DNA of 64,000 nucleotides, taken from positions 12,853,479 through 12,917,478 of the forward strand of contig NC_036450.1 in NCBI RefSeq assembly GCF_002775205.1, in the 5' to 3' direction. The notes beneath the pieces are model-generated. The model was given only the letters and a program-made list of their open reading frames with translations. It made no database searches and had not been told where the DNA came from. This DNA is from Xiphophorus maculatus (taxonomy: Eukaryota > Chordata > Actinopteri > Cyprinodontiformes > Poeciliidae). The translations under genes were made by a program, and so were the position numbers. Positions 52,745-64,000 of this stretch are shown piece by piece; positions within the stretch are counted from its first letter, which is position 1; every line of letters starts with the position of its first letter.

Positions 52745-54160
52745 TTTATTTAAAAAGCAGGACATGCTTCACCACTGAATTCAGGAAGCGGACTGAATTA
52801 CACTGAAACAAGAGACTCACTCAGATGCATCAACTACAAATTGTGAACATAACAATTTAGTAGAACATGGAGGGCTTTGTTAAACACCATGTCGGTGTCA
52901 GTTTAACAAGCTGTAAACAGTTTAATTAGGCAAGGTTTCAATCCACAGCATGTGGTTCACTTTGTACATTCATTAGAGACCCTGCATACAGCTCATTATA
53001 AACATCGACGGAGAACACAATGACGTTTCAGTAGAACCTGCATAAAAAAAGAAAATGTATAAATGAAACTCGGGTTAGGTATTGTGAAGCTTTTTGCACA
53101 TAAAAACAATAGATGTGCCAGATCTACAGTAAAAGAGAAAACCACGTAACTCACAGACTGAAAACAAACTAAACAGAGAAAGGCAAAAAACAAGATTTGA
53201 AATGAGAACTTAAATATACATCCAGATAAATTGTCATGTGGCACGGTCTACGCAGGGCACTGCTTTGTGTGTTTTTGTACAACCGCCTCACTACAAAAAC
53301 TTTAGTACCTTTTCTAATGAGGATTTATGCGTTTTTTGTAAGACACTATGCCTGTACTGCTGAGACTGCAATATCTTCAGAAGGCTGGCAGCTTTGAACA
53401 CTGAGATGACTACAAACTCCTGTTTTTTTTCTTCATATGTAAAAAAAAATAATAATAATTTTTTTTTTACATACAACTGCTTATCCAGTAAAATGACCCT
53501 ATTGTGCAGCAAAAAAAACTACAACCTCCTCATCCATGAAATGCAGGAACCTCTTGTGAAGCAATTCTCACAGCGGCCACAGTTCTTCATCAGGCAGTGG
53601 GTTCATTGGGTCAAGGCCTTGCATTTCAGTGATAAAGTCCACCAGGATTCAGTCATATTCACCTCCCTGTATCAAAGTCAAGACAAACCACATGACTTTC
53701 CATGGAGCTTTGAAAAAAGAAAAGAGAGAGAAACAGTGCTTTGGCAAAAGCCTCTTCACAAACAGGAAAGCTGGCTGGATCTTATAGTTACAGAAGACAC
53801 GCCACTGCCAAACCATGATGAGAGACACACGGGATTGGCTGGATACCAAAACTGTGCCGCCGTCATCAGTCTGCACCTTGTCTCCACAAGGATAGTAATG
53901 CCATCCATCATATTCTGGCTGCCTCATTCACAAACAGTATAACGGCATCTACCTGTGTCTGCAGGTTGGACTACAAACCCCTTAACTGTCATGAGGACAC
54001 CGGTGTCCTTATGGCCCCATTGACTTGCATGTGGGTGTGTTTGGGGTGACAGTTAAGGGGTTCATTTGCAGCAGTACCCTAAAGGTTTCATTGGAGGACT
54101 TCAAACAGACTCAAGTGCAAATTAAAACATGCCAGAGTTGACTCCTGGACGACTTCCGTC
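52745..54160 (-). other. stard7: Probable stard7 3' UTR
   Basis: On the - strand the first AATAAA after the stop is at 52750-52745, giving a 3' UTR of about 1.4 kb. Others lie near 52650 and 52470. The 182-codon + strand frame (53394-53942) lies opposite this UTR and shows no domain. A hairpin lies at 53976-54062. Confidence 0.45.
53976..54062. repeat. Hairpin element in the stard7 3' UTR
   Basis: Perfect 16-base arms (AACCCCTTAACTGTCA at 53976-53991 and its complement at 54047-54062) enclose 55 bases that include the palindrome GGACACCGGTGTCC. The interior CCCCATTGACTTGCATG is a word I recall from small fish DNA elements, so it may be a MITE. Confidence 0.75.
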
Positions 54161-54339
54161 TCAAGCGTAGATATGACCAGGACCACCAGTGTGTGTGTTT
54201 TCAGCACCTAGGCGCTCCTGGCTCGGCTGACGGTTGGACTCGCTGGATTTGATGACGCCGGTGTAGTCGTGAATCCCGACCTCCAAGTTCTTGGCCCGCA
54301 AGGCAGCAGTATGGAGCTTCTCTAGAAAGTCTGGCATAC
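54161..54339 (-). CDS. stard7: stard7 exon 8: C-terminal helix and tail
   Basis: Completes Gly349, then MPDFLEKLHTAALRAKNLEV (the last START helix), a variable Ser-rich tail and the end HIYA, followed by TGA. Confidence 0.95.
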
Positions 54340-57300
54340 CTGGCAGGGAGTTCACCAGCGATTTTACTCAGGAACATACGATAAATACGCAACTAACGCA
54401 AAAATAAAAAGATTAAAAAAACTCTCCGACCTAGATAATAAACATGGATAGCGTTCCTATAAAGTTGCAATTTCAAAATTCCAGGATTTCCCCAAATCTT
54501 CTGAAATATTATTCAGCTTCTGATGTAGGTATAAAATTTTTTAGGTTTACCATCAGTGTTTTTAAAGCATTATGTTTTCAAACAGGCACAAATCAATTTT
54601 TAATCACCACAGGGACAGCCAAGTGTTGAGGATACAACACTGTATACAGGGTTTGTACACTTTTCAAGAATTTCAAAAGGTACGTTTTCAAACTTCTGCG
54701 CCAGACCGATCCTGTGCTTGTTTTTCTAATGGGAGAACAGTATTATACTAAATTTTTATAACATTATTATCTGCAGAGAAATGCCAAAGTCATAGTTTGT
54801 TAAGAAAACATTTCCCCAATCTCAAGTGTTTTGAGAAAATCAAAATCTCAAGATGGTTTAGTAACAGCAATTTGATTATATTTCAGCATCCTAAAATGGG
54901 ATTTCAGGTTAACCTTGTTTTGTCATGTAATAATTACGATATCCACATAATGTTAGTTTTTATGTTGACTACAGCTTAACAACAAAATGAGTTCCCAATC
55001 ATGTTTTTGGCACAATACCAATTTAGTTACGTCAAGATCATAAGATTCTGAGCTCACTTTGTTATAGCCTTAATTAGATTAGATTAATTGTCACTGCACA
55101 TTATTTTTAGCAGTAAAATAAGATTAATAGTGCAACTTTGCTATTCTACACTGTTAGGTATAATCAGTCTGAATAAAGACTAACAGAACAGAGAAGAGTG
55201 TAGAAACAGTTGCTAAATAATCCATTTTTGAAACCCCTAAAATCTACTTTTCAAGACAGTGAAGGAGATTATTTCAGCTCCGTGCATGAAATTGGTATAT
55301 TAAATATATTCTAAATGAATGTACAGCTAACAAGAGTTAAATGTAGAAACTGTAAGTTTAGTGAAAAAGAGCTCACCACTTGACACCATCCAGCTCACAC
55401 AGTAACGAGGAAAGACCGTCTGTGGATCATCGCTGTAGGTCAGCAAGTAATCAAACCCATTCTGTGAAGAAAAATGACAAATCAATACAAACTTTAAAAA
55501 CACACATTTGTATAAGCTTGAAATATCTGAACAATTCAAACCTCATCAAAGGACTTATGAGGACGAATGACCATCTTTGACTGGTATGAGTGGACCCTCA
55601 CAAATTCTTGAGTCTCTGGGACTCTAGGATGCTGCACAGCTCTACACAAAACAACAACATACAGCAAGTTATGAGATACACACATAATTTGGTTCATGTC
55701 TGCAAATGTGCAAAATACCAATTAAGTTTACAATTAGATGCAAATATTTATGAGCCCCACCTGGATACCAAGACCATCATGTTATTTTCCTCGTCAACAT
55801 CATACCGCCGCACATAGACATAGTCTCTTGAAAACAACGGATACTGTGAAGGAACAATAAAGACAATTTTGTTTCTAAAACTGAAAAATTGTGGTAATTT
55901 CTTTGTTTCTAATACATAAAACATTGCGGGGAGGATAAGCAGCAAACTTACTGGAAAGTGTGTCGCCCAGTGCACAACTTCCGAGCCCGTGTTGGCGTCC
56001 CTGTCAACCACTTCAAGCTTGATGACCAATGAATCCCACTTCTTCCTGTACTCTGTGTCCAACTGAGGGGAAGGGGGAAAGTGTTAGTAAATACAGAACA
56101 AGCATTTATGGTTTACAATAACCTTGTGATACAAATTTTGAGCGAATTATTTAAAATGTTCCGAAAAAGAAAATGCTAATTAAGTGTGTTTACATCCACG
56201 TGAATCAATCAGGCCATGTAAAGCGTAATTCCGTTAGATTCTGATGCTACGCATAAGAAAGAAAAAAAAAAGAAATTTTTTAGACTTCCGTGCTTCTAGT
56301 ATGGCACAAACCCACCAGTGGATGAGAGCGTACCACCCTGAGGTGGTGCTAGGCATTTTTGTTCCAAATTTTAGGCTTTTAAAACTCTTAGGACATTTCA
56401 GTACAAAACATTATCTTAGCTGGACTTTATCTTTATAATCAACAATTATTGAAACGGCAGAAGTGGAAGTTGACATTTTATTCAGCAGTGTCACAAAGGA
56501 ATATTATTTAGATTTCTTGGCATCTGGACTAAAATGAGCTACAGCAAACAAATCTAAAAAACTTAAAACTTGCAAAATATAGACAAGTGTTACCTATACT
56601 GAATACAGATTATTCTTAACACAAAAGGGAAGTAAAGAGTAAAACAGCTCTTTATATTTTTGAATTAGGGCACTTCTATCTGTGGGGTTATCTTCACTTG
56701 AATATCAAACAGCATAAAAAGCACTTTTGGAAATTCCTATGACTTACAAAACATTTTTCCAAACCCATCTTTTTTCTGAGCTTCCAAGTAGTAGTTTCAG
56801 TCGACTGCTCTTCTAAATGTGACACAGACTAAGTGGAACATAATGAGATTAATGAGAGTTTACCTGTACATTGAAGAACTGTCTCGGTGTGACATCGTTG
56901 TAGGAACCCAATACTGCAGGAAAAAACAAGAACAAAAATGCCAACTCAGATTGTTGTCCTACAGGCTCATCAGAAACTTGGGTGTCAGATAGCAACCATA
57001 CTGACCTCTGTATTCATAGAGCTGGCTGTCGGAAATTTGCCTCTTCCACACTCTGATATCCTTCTTGTCCACCACAACTTCCCAGCCACCTTCCTGGTGC
57101 CCAGCTCTGCTGCTAGACGGTGTGCATAGCTTTTTCACTGCTTCCATGGCTTCCAACTCGAGTCCACATCTTTAAAGAAATGCCAGTGTCAAAACAGGAT
57201 TAGCACACAAGTCACAGCTCACACGATAGCTCACAGGGAAATTAATCCAACTCACTGAGGGTTGCAGTTACCGATTGGTTACAAGTAGGCATGGGCCGGT

Positions 57301-58596
57301 AACAGGTATCAATGTATAGTAAGGTTATAATAAATACAGAATTAGTACTTTTGTCACACAGTTCCTATGGATTAAAGTCTTGAAAATGAAATGCCAGAGA
57401 ACACGCCAGAGTAGCTAGTTTCCTGTAGCTGCATAAAGTGACACAGATTACTGCAAGCGTTACCATCTTGCAGTAAATGCTGCCCATAGCTGATTTATAT
57501 CAGCTGTGGACAGCAAAAGTCCATCCAGAGGCCAATATTGTTGGCAACAACAGCACGACTGCAAGAACTTGAAATATAATAGCCTCCAAAATATTGCTTC
57601 AAAGGTCTCCTTTGCAATTGGAGACCTTGTTCTGTGAGGACAACATTTTATATTATGTCCAGCTAGTTAAGGAGTTACTATCAACTTGTTATATTTGTTA
57701 TATTCAGCACAATAAACAGTTGAAAACTATGACCGTAATCTATACAACATACTTAAATAATATGTTTATTTCTCAATTTTAACAAATTATTAATAATTTC
57801 ATTTATAATGCCATTTATATCTTCAATTAAAATCTCAAAGGGTACAAATGACCTCAAATAATAGACTACATTAGTAGCAAATTGGTGCCTTTTTTATTAT
57901 GAATAAGAATAAGCTGGCCATGTTACAAATTATTTTACAATTTTATGTAAATAACATGCTATTTTTACTGAAGGTAATCACGCTCTGAAAATATACATGG
58001 AAATGCATTAAAACTAATGTCTTTAGCTACAAGATTTTCAACGAGAGGGCAATTTCTATGTCAAAGTGACTGTTTTAGTTCCCTAAAATAGGATAATATC
58101 TCTCCATCCCAGCTGTCCATGGGTGAAGTGCAAGAAGTCCTCACCTGCGGATCTCCTCATCTTGAATCTTCTCAATGTCCCACAAGAAGACCCCAGCCAG
58201 AGCCGCCACAAGCTTCCCTGTGGGGGCGTGATTGTTCTGAAATCTGCGCCAAATGTTGCCAACCAGGGTCCACCTGGTCCGCTCGGAGTACAGGTTGGAG
58301 TAAAGCTCGCCCACTTGGCAGGCCCGCCGCAGCCTTTGACCGGTCACAAAGCCACAGTGGTCAGCAAATATGGACAGCAGACCCTTCTTTTTCTTCTGAC
58401 CCGAGGCCCTGTTGGAGCCCACACCTGCTCTCTGGAGCCAGGAGAGCAGCAGGCCCACGTTCCTGCCCAGCATCGGGAACCTCTGGAGTTTCTCCATGCC
58501 CTCCTCCACTGTACATCCCAGAGACCTGCTGCTCTGGAGCCGCATTGTATTGACTCCGATCTCGCAGATGGGACGTCGGGGCACAGAGTGAAACAT
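54161..58596 (-). CDS. stard7: StAR-related lipid transfer protein 7 (8 coding exons)
   Basis: Exons in order on the - strand: 58596-58145, 57169-57006, 56913-56864, 56062-55952, 55843-55761, 55641-55542, 55461-55377 and 54339-54161. Joined they give 407 residues with all phases consistent. STARD7 carries phosphatidylcholine to mitochondria and is also needed for coenzyme Q distribution. Visible parts: an N-terminal presequence-like region; CGFVTGQRLRRA and LVAALAGVFLWD (a hydrophobic segment near 135-140); a short charged helix; and a START domain from about 179 (GWEVVVDKKD) to 365, with TEYRKKWDSLVIKLE, FSRDYVYVRRY, VIRPHKSF, YCVSWMVSSGMPDFLEKLH. The human protein has 370 residues; the extra length here is in the N-terminus. 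The linker between the N-terminal part and START is shorter than in human. Identity is firm; the start is uncertain. Confidence 0.95.
54340..55376 (-). other. stard7 intron 7
   Basis: AT-rich; no repeat family or extra exon recognised. Confidence 0.6.
55377..55461 (-). CDS. stard7: stard7 exon 7
   Basis: Residues 321-348 plus one base: NGFDYLLTYSDDPQTVFPRY then CVSWMVSS, a core START block. TTCACAG|AAT...AGTG|GTGAGC. Confidence 0.97.
55542..55641 (-). CDS. stard7: stard7 exon 6
   Basis: Completes Arg287 and encodes 288-320: AVQHPRVPETQEFVRVHSYQ then SKMVIRPHKSFDE. The donor GAG|GTTTGA is a non-consensus but legal GT site. Confidence 0.95.
55761..55843 (-). CDS. stard7: stard7 exon 5
   Basis: Residues 260-286 plus two bases: YPLFSRDYVYVRRYDVDEEN then NMMVLVS. 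SRDYVYVRR is a START hallmark. Confidence 0.97.
55952..56062 (-). CDS. stard7: stard7 exon 4
   Basis: Residues 223-259, 37 whole codons: LDTEYRKKWDSLVIKLEVVD then RDANTGSEVVHWATHFP. CCTCAG|TTG...CCA|GTAAGT. Confidence 0.97.
56063..56863 (-). other. stard7 intron 3
   Basis: No feature recognised. Confidence 0.6.
56864..56913 (-). CDS. stard7: stard7 exon 3 (50 bases)
   Basis: Completes Val206 and encodes 207-222, LGSYNDVTPRQFFNVQ. It is too short to stand out as an open frame but is fixed by CTGCAG|TA, CAG|GTAAAC and the match to the STARD7 family. Confidence 0.95.
57006..57169 (-). CDS. stard7: stard7 exon 2: linker and START N-terminus
   Basis: Completes Arg151 and encodes 152-205 plus one base. 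A short helix (LELEAMEAVKKL) and Ser-rich linker precede GGWEVVVDKKDIRVWKRQ, the first START strand, and LYEYR. Confidence 0.95.
57170..58144 (-). other. stard7 intron 1
   Basis: AT-rich. No repeat or gene recognised. Confidence 0.6.
58145..58596 (-). CDS. stard7: stard7 exon 1: N-terminal targeting region
   Basis: Residues 1-150 plus two bases (CGCAG|GTGAGG), starting MFHSVPRRPICEIGVNTMRL. In-frame ATGs also occur at 58545, 58497 and 58473. The last begins MLGRNVGLLLSWLQRAG, a basic, hydrophobic stretch like a mitochondrial presequence, and would give 366 residues, close to the human length. CGFVTGQRLRRA and LWDIEKIQDEEI match human STARD7 as I recall it. Confidence 0.85.
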
Positions 58597-59120
58597 GACT
58601 GACAGCTGTGACCGTGACACAAGGTCCCACAGATAAATACCAATGGCAGGACGGTGCAGCAGCAACGTTACCAAGCTAAGTTTTTAAACAACCCGGATGT
58701 CAGAAAAGAACCACCATAGATTACCTCTGCGTGTATAAAGAAGCAGGGTTTTAGTTGGCAGTAGTCATAACTTCGCTCTGGTAGCAACTCTTGCTGTCAA
58801 CCCCAGTGTGAACACGCTACATGTGTCGTTAGCATTAGCTAGCAGGCTTTCATACTAACGATTTCGCCTCAAAAATAAACAAACCCCTCTGACGCCACTC
58901 TTATATTCGTACTGAAACATAAAAATGTGCAACATTAACGATATGATCACACCAGACCTCTAGTAACTTGGTTTTCTCTCCTTATGACAGACTCACGCTT
59001 TCCAAACTCTACCATCTCATTTGACCTCCTCTTCCTTTCGTGTCTTTCACGCCCACTCCTAAGGCCCGCCTTCCTGAGCGGAAGTTAGCAGTGTATGGCA
59101 TTTCTGATTGGTCGAGAGGG
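58597..59120 (-). promoter_or_regulatory. stard7: Putative stard7 promoter / 5' UTR
   Basis: GC-richer than the surroundings. An ETS-type CGGAAGT lies at 59079-59085 and a CCAAT box on the - strand at 59111-59107, a common arrangement in housekeeping promoters. The start of transcription is not known, and a 5' UTR intron is possible. Confidence 0.4.
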
Positions 59121-59278
59121 ATGCCTGTCAAAGCTTCAGGCGCTTAAGTGCCAGCATGTGTGTATGTCCGCTTCTTCCCTCAAAGCCCTAAAACCTGATC
59201 CAGGATCGGTGCTATAGAAAAGCAGAAATGACAAGATATAAACAGGAAGTGAAAGTCGCCCTCAAGTGGTACAGTTCA

Positions 59279-59303
59279 AAAAACAAACAAACAAACAAAC
59301 AAA
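59279..59303. repeat. AAAC microsatellite
   Basis: About five CAAA units. Confidence 0.85.
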
Positions 59304-60329
59304 TCTTTAGCCAACATTTACACTATTGTACAAAAATGTTATCGTGTAGTACGAACGATTTAGGGTTGCCATAGCTATCCGTGCCGTAAAATACAGAATA
59401 GTCCTTTATTTGGCAGTTCAGTGTTGCGTTTCGTATTGGAGCGATACGGAAAGCGATTTGTTCTGTATTTTTATACATATCAAAAACACTCCTGTTACAC
59501 ACAAACATCAAAACTAAAGGTAGCAATAATAAACAAAATAAAACACATGAAATATTAACCGCACGCCTTGCTGCTTTCAAAATCCGCGTCATTTTAAAAC
59601 TATGAAAACGCTTGCAAGCATACAGACGCGAGTAAGGAGACGCACATCCCTGCTGAACAGCGTCAGTGGAGATAAATAAGACGAACGATCAGACATCATT
59701 GATCAGGGGAGCAACACAACACGTAAGTTAAGAAAGCACATGACCCAGTCACTTCATTCCTCAACCATCTCCTGAAACTGATATGGTGGAACATTATGTT
59801 GCGATTGATTCAACTTCCAATTGTCCTTTTAGTAAAATATTGTTGTTTGGTTGATTGCTTAGGATGTTAAGTTTGAATGATGAAATATTTGCTATATAGC
59901 CAATTAAGGCTAAATCACAATTTAAAGAACAAACTGTGCTAATACATTAACAGCAAATATTGTGAAGACAAAACGTTTATTTATTTTAATATCTATAATT
60001 TTTTTTAGATTTAAAACGTTTGTTAGGGTTGTGTGTTTTATTTGGAAATGTTGATATTTTTGAAGAATACAGTGTTCAGTGATTTGGGTAACCTAAGTCC
60101 CATTAAACAATAAGACAGACAGCAGACAAATACTGTTAAATTTAATTTATTACGCATCTTGTATGTGCCTTAAGAAGAATAAATTAATTAAGACAATGTA
60201 GTTTCTAAGTTTATGAAGTTTCCAAGTATAAGTTAGTATCTCCATCCACACTCCATGCCACTTGGTGGCAGTTATGTACCAATGTCAGCTATCATTAGTG
60301 ACAACCAGCATCATGACAACTAAAAAAAC
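59304..60329. other. Upstream of stard7, unassigned
   Basis: AT-rich; an 89-codon - strand frame (59323-59592) shows no domain. No gene recognised. Confidence 0.5.
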
Positions 60330-61165
60330 AGCTAATTGAGACAGAGCTGCAGAGAAGTTTGATGCAGGGTTAGGTTATAAAACAATACAACAAAGATTTT
60401 GACAAAACACAGAGCAGTGTTCATTTTGTCCTCCAAAAATAGAAAAAAGCAAGTCACAACTACAAATCTTCTTGGAGTTGGAGAGCAGAAGAGCTGCCTC
60501 GAGTTATATGGGAACTGTGCAGATCCATGGCTCAGGTGGGAGAATCTGGTGAGAGAACAAATTTTAGACATAAATCTGCCCTTTTGTGAAAACTGAAACT
60601 CCACATCCTTCTCGCCATCACACTACTATGTTTGTAGCAGCATCAGGCTGTGGGTGTGGTTTTCTTCAGCAGAGACAAGGAAGGTGACCAGAAGTGATGA
60701 CAAATCCTGAAAGAAAATCTGTTTAGTGACTGCAAAAGACTAGACTGGTGCAGTGGTTTGTCTTTCAGTATTGACTGGGAATACTGCAAGATTGTTTAAA
60801 TAATTTTTCTGTCAGAACTGAGAAAAATAAAATCCAACTGAGAATCTGTTGCAAGAGCAATATGTTCTCCATCCAAGCTGCATTTCAGTCTCTAAAAGTG
60901 CAAAGTAGTGACATACCCCAAATATTTCCAGCTGATTTTGCAGTGAAAGAAAATCTTGCAAATGCATTCCACACACTTGCCTGATTCTTAATAGAAAATA
61001 AGAAATGTTGTATTGTCTCCTCTCACAAAACAAACATATACTCTTCTGAGTTGGTATACCATACATAGTCCCAATAAAATACACGTGTTTGTGGTTGCAA
61101 CGTGTCAAAAAAGAAAAAGCGAGATGGGCGTGAACACTTTTGCAAGGATCTCACTGTACTGACCA
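60330..61165 (+). mobile_element. Decayed Tc1-like element
   Basis: Blocks appear in the order of a fish Tc1-like transposase gene: TGCAGGGTTAGGTTATAAAA (DNA-binding part) near 60362, CTCAGGTGGGAGAATCTGGT near 60531, CATCAGGCTGTGGGTGTGGT with TTTTCTTCAGCAGAGACAAG near 60641-60680, then GACTGCAAAAGACTAGACTG near 60727. The right inverted end is at about 61080-61160 (GTGAACACTTTTGCAAGGAT). The left end is not seen. Stops break the frame. Confidence 0.7.
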
Positions 61166-61899
61166 AAAATGTAGTGGATGAGCCTCCCTAATTGTAGTAA
61201 TCATAACAACACTCCCTTTAAGGGTAAACAGAATGTTATACTGGATACCAGTAAGTAATTTTTGCAAGTCATGACTCATCAGTGGAAGGGAACAGAATAA
61301 CAGATATAGAGACCAGGGGACTCAACTCTGTCTGACACCATTACAAAATTACAAAGATCCCAAAGTCCCATACAACAAATTAACTTCCCCTGTTCAATAT
61401 GAGTACCAGTAATATAAAATCCTTATCAGATTTAAAGGATCTCGTCTCATTTACAATTTAATAAACAAGCTCTGTTAACTCATTTTATACCGAAACTGAA
61501 AATATTCCTACAAAAGATATAGTTTACTTTCGCTTACATTATTTATGTAAAATTAGGTATAAACTCAAACCCTTGTGTTTATTTTTTGTAAAAAAAAAAA
61601 AAATAAATAACAACTAATAACAATAAAAAATAATATTAATTGTAATTTGTTCATATGAAAATTGACCTCAAGCAGCAAGATAGTAGAAACAATTCAATTG
61701 TAGTTACCGTAATATGCGCCAGGGGGCGCCGTTTCACTTACGCAGTAAATGAGATTCATCAGAGAGCATTTCTAAAGTTAAAAATTAATTTGCAATGTAG
61801 ATAACTTGCACCAGAAAGTTCAGCTCGTCGTATGTGAATGACACTACTTTGATCCCACTCAAGAACTGACATTTGCTCTATATTCTGCATTTGCAGTCC
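61166..61899. other. Unassigned stretch
   Basis: AT-rich. Holds a CTCF-like GCGCCAGGGGGCGC at 61716-61729 (+). No gene recognised. Confidence 0.45.
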
Positions 61900-62900
61900 C
61901 ATGAAAAGTATTCATACCTTTTAGGGGTGTGGGTTGGATTTTGTTTTTGTCTTTTACATTTTTTTAGTTATTTCAAAGTCCATTAAATCTGATTTTGACT
62001 TTATCTACTTGACCTAGATAAGTACGTAATTGCACAACTGAATGAAAGTTATTACCAATTTGCCCTCTGAAATTTCTTTCCCTACATCTTCTTCGGAATG
62101 TAGTCCTGCTCAGACTGGATGGACGGTATTTTCAAATATTAATCTTCAAAGACTGTCAGCTGGCTTTAAGCCTGGACTTTGACTGGGCCATTCTTTTTCA
62201 GAAATATGCTTTGATCTAAGCCATCTGGCCATATCTTTAGGGTTGTTGTCATGCTGGATGGTGAACGTTTTCTTTGTGAACAGCAATGGTAAGTCTTGCT
62301 ACAGGTTATTAATTGGTTTTAGGTCTGGATTTTGAATTGACCATTCTAAACATGCAAATATGATTTGTTCTAAGTGAGTGCTTCCCAAAGTTGGGGTAAG
62401 GAACCTACTTGGGGTCATAAAGAGTGGAGTTCTGAGATTTTAATTAATTAATTTACTCTGCAATAATAATTGTATGCTGAACCAATAGACAGTCACAAAT
62501 GTCTGCCACTATTATTTCGATCTAAGCCATCCCATTGTGTGTTTAGCACTGCTGTTCTGTTGAAAGGTAAACCTTCGGCCACTCAATTCTTTTGCTGCCT
62601 CTAGCAAGTTTTATTTTATTTTTTTTCTGGATTGTTGTGCCATCCATGTTGCCGTCATTTCTCACGAACTTTGTTGATCCTGTTAAAGCTTCCCCAAAGC
62701 ATGATGCTATCACCATGTGAAAAGAAACATCACGAGATTGGACCCTGCTTATAAGTAAGATTACTTGGAAAGTGACTAGATTTTAATTAGGTGTATCAGA
62801 GTAAAAGGGGCAGGGGAGTGAATGTAAATGTACAGCACACTTTTCCAATTTCTCTTTAAGCATTTTCTTCTCGCTTCACAATTATACTACAGTTGCTTTG
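61900..62900 (-). mobile_element. Decayed Tc1-like element, reverse orientation
   Basis: It begins with an inverted end (GTCCCATGAAAAGTATTCAT at about 61896). Inside, in reverse, are the transposase blocks: TTTGACTGGGCCATTCTTTT near 62180 (complement of the AMVQSK block) and GGTAAACCTTCGGCCACTCA near 62565, followed by CCCCAAAGCATGATGCTATC near 62693. The words TTCTCGCTTCACAATTATAC near 62868 look like the other end. A block in the middle (62225-62545) seems partly duplicated. Confidence 0.6.
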
Positions 62901-64000
62901 TTATTGTCATGGAAAAAATGACTTTAACAAGAGAGGAAATAAGAACTTTATTAAAACCTTGCAAGGTGAGAACAGAAATATGGAGTCAAAGGAGCACAGA
63001 ATATGGTAAGAAACCTTTTAAGGGAACAGGCCACTCCCCTCCACTGCTGTTATACGGCACTGTAGAAGTCTATGAGAGAGCAGCTTGACCAATCTCATGA
63101 TGAGATCATGACACAATCTAAAGCAAAAGAGGGGTGAGGGGCACATTATAAAATTTTCCATTACAGTTATACAATTTATTCTCACATGCATTTGAATCTT
63201 GAATTTATAATGTGAAAAAAATGCTGAAAAGCTTAAGAGATGTGAAGGTTTTGTAAAGCATCCTTACAAAATTAGCTTCATCATTTCATGCAACAAACAA
63301 TCAGGTTAAATTAAAACACAACATGTGTTTTGCCAAAGAATCACTACTGCACTAAAAGACATGTGACCAGAAAAATAATAAATTTTGACCCTACAGTGTT
63401 GCTTGAGATCATGTGTTTGTTACTCAGGCTGTGGTGGATTTCAGCATCATAAGACTGTGAGGTTAGAGTTTCGAAAAAACAGTTTTGAGTTTGTGTCCTT
63501 GTTTTTATAAAGTCTGCTTTTCTCACTGAGTCAAGGTAAACAAGAAGGTTTCTCAAATCAGTTAATTGCTACGTTGAGAAAAGGTGGGAGCTGAAGAAGA
63601 CACAAATTATATCTTTACAGATTATGGACAAAGTTCTGGAAATTGCCATTATAAAACCGCAAAACTTACGTTGGAGAGTTTATGTGTTATCGGCATTCTT
63701 GTCATTCTGGTGCTTGGAAACAATTTCAACTATAACCCTTACTTTTGCATAGATAAAGCTGCCCTGATCCCCAAAGGTGTGATGTCAATAAACAATGAGG
63801 GAAAGCAGACAAATAGTTAAACCCAAACACAAAGGGCCCTTTGTTCCATTTACAATAACTCAGCCCTGTGTCTTTTGTTCTACCTATTGAGCAATGCTTT
63901 TATGTGACATAATGCATCTCTGTTGACCATATATAAACCAGCAGTGGCCAAAGAAAACAACTTTTGTTAGAGTGAATGTTCTTATCATTTCCAGCTGGAT
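62901..64000. other. Unassigned end of window
   Basis: No gene is supported. A perfect 16-base palindrome ACAAAGGGCCCTTTGT lies at 63829-63844. An open frame at 63584-63820 contains one hydrophobic segment only. Confidence 0.45.

Noticed and set aside
53394..53942. 182-codon open frame on the + strand
   Set aside because: It lies opposite the stard7 3' UTR, has poly-Asn/Phe runs from simple A/T tracts, and shows no domain, splice structure or start context.
58119..58602. Two open frames on the + strand opposite stard7 exon 1
   Set aside because: Antisense shadows of a GC-rich coding exon; no recognisable domain.
63584..63820. Possible start of a seven-helix receptor (acidic Tyr-rich N-terminus, then one hydrophobic segment ending LGN)
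   Set aside because: Only one segment is present, the frame begins at GTG, what follows is not like the first intracellular loop of any receptor I know, and it ends in a stop.

Overview
This is a window of vertebrate nuclear DNA, almost certainly from a teleost fish. Genes are split by introns with GT..AG borders. The non-coding DNA is AT-rich and carries AT, AAT, GATT and GAATA microsatellites. It is full of decayed Tc1/mariner copies, LINE 3' ends and small inverted-repeat elements of kinds I recognise from teleost genomes. The exact species cannot be read from the sequence.

Three protein-coding genes can be assembled completely. (1) kcnn2, the small-conductance calcium-activated potassium channel SK2, lies on the + strand as 8 coding exons between 916 and 32800 (684 residues, or 539 from an internal start). 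Its 17.5 kb second intron is full of transposon remains. (2) drg1, the developmentally regulated GTP-binding protein 1, lies on the + strand as 9 coding exons between 35729 and 46669 (366 residues). Its fourth intron holds a 5.1 kb array of nested tandem repeats at about 37948-43095. (3) stard7, a START-domain lipid transfer protein, lies on the - strand as 8 coding exons between 58596 and 54161 (407 residues from the longest start). drg1 and stard7 are convergent, with about 7.5 kb of mostly featureless DNA between their stop codons. The three genes have no obvious shared pathway.

Layout: 1-700 upstream DNA with a small inverted-repeat element and a microsatellite; 700-2208 kcnn2 promoter region and exons 1-2; 2209-19760 intron 2; 19761-22146 exons 3-6; 22147-32800 introns 6-7 and exons 7-8; 32801-35500 intergenic DNA with a Tc1 remnant, repeats and a long microsatellite; 35540-46870 drg1; 46870-54160 convergent intergenic DNA and the stard7 3' UTR; 54161-59120 stard7 and its promoter; 59300-64000 no gene recognised, two decayed Tc1-like elements.

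I found no RNA gene, no CRISPR array and no clear sign of a new biological system. The observations most worth checking are the unusual SK2 outer-pore and S3-S4 loop residues, an open intron-retention form of kcnn2 exon 1, and the drg1 intron array with its CRE/GC-box pairs, its palindrome with CTCF-like arms and an open frame running into drg1 exon 5. Exon borders come from reading splice sites and frame by eye against remembered family sequences; no alignment was run.
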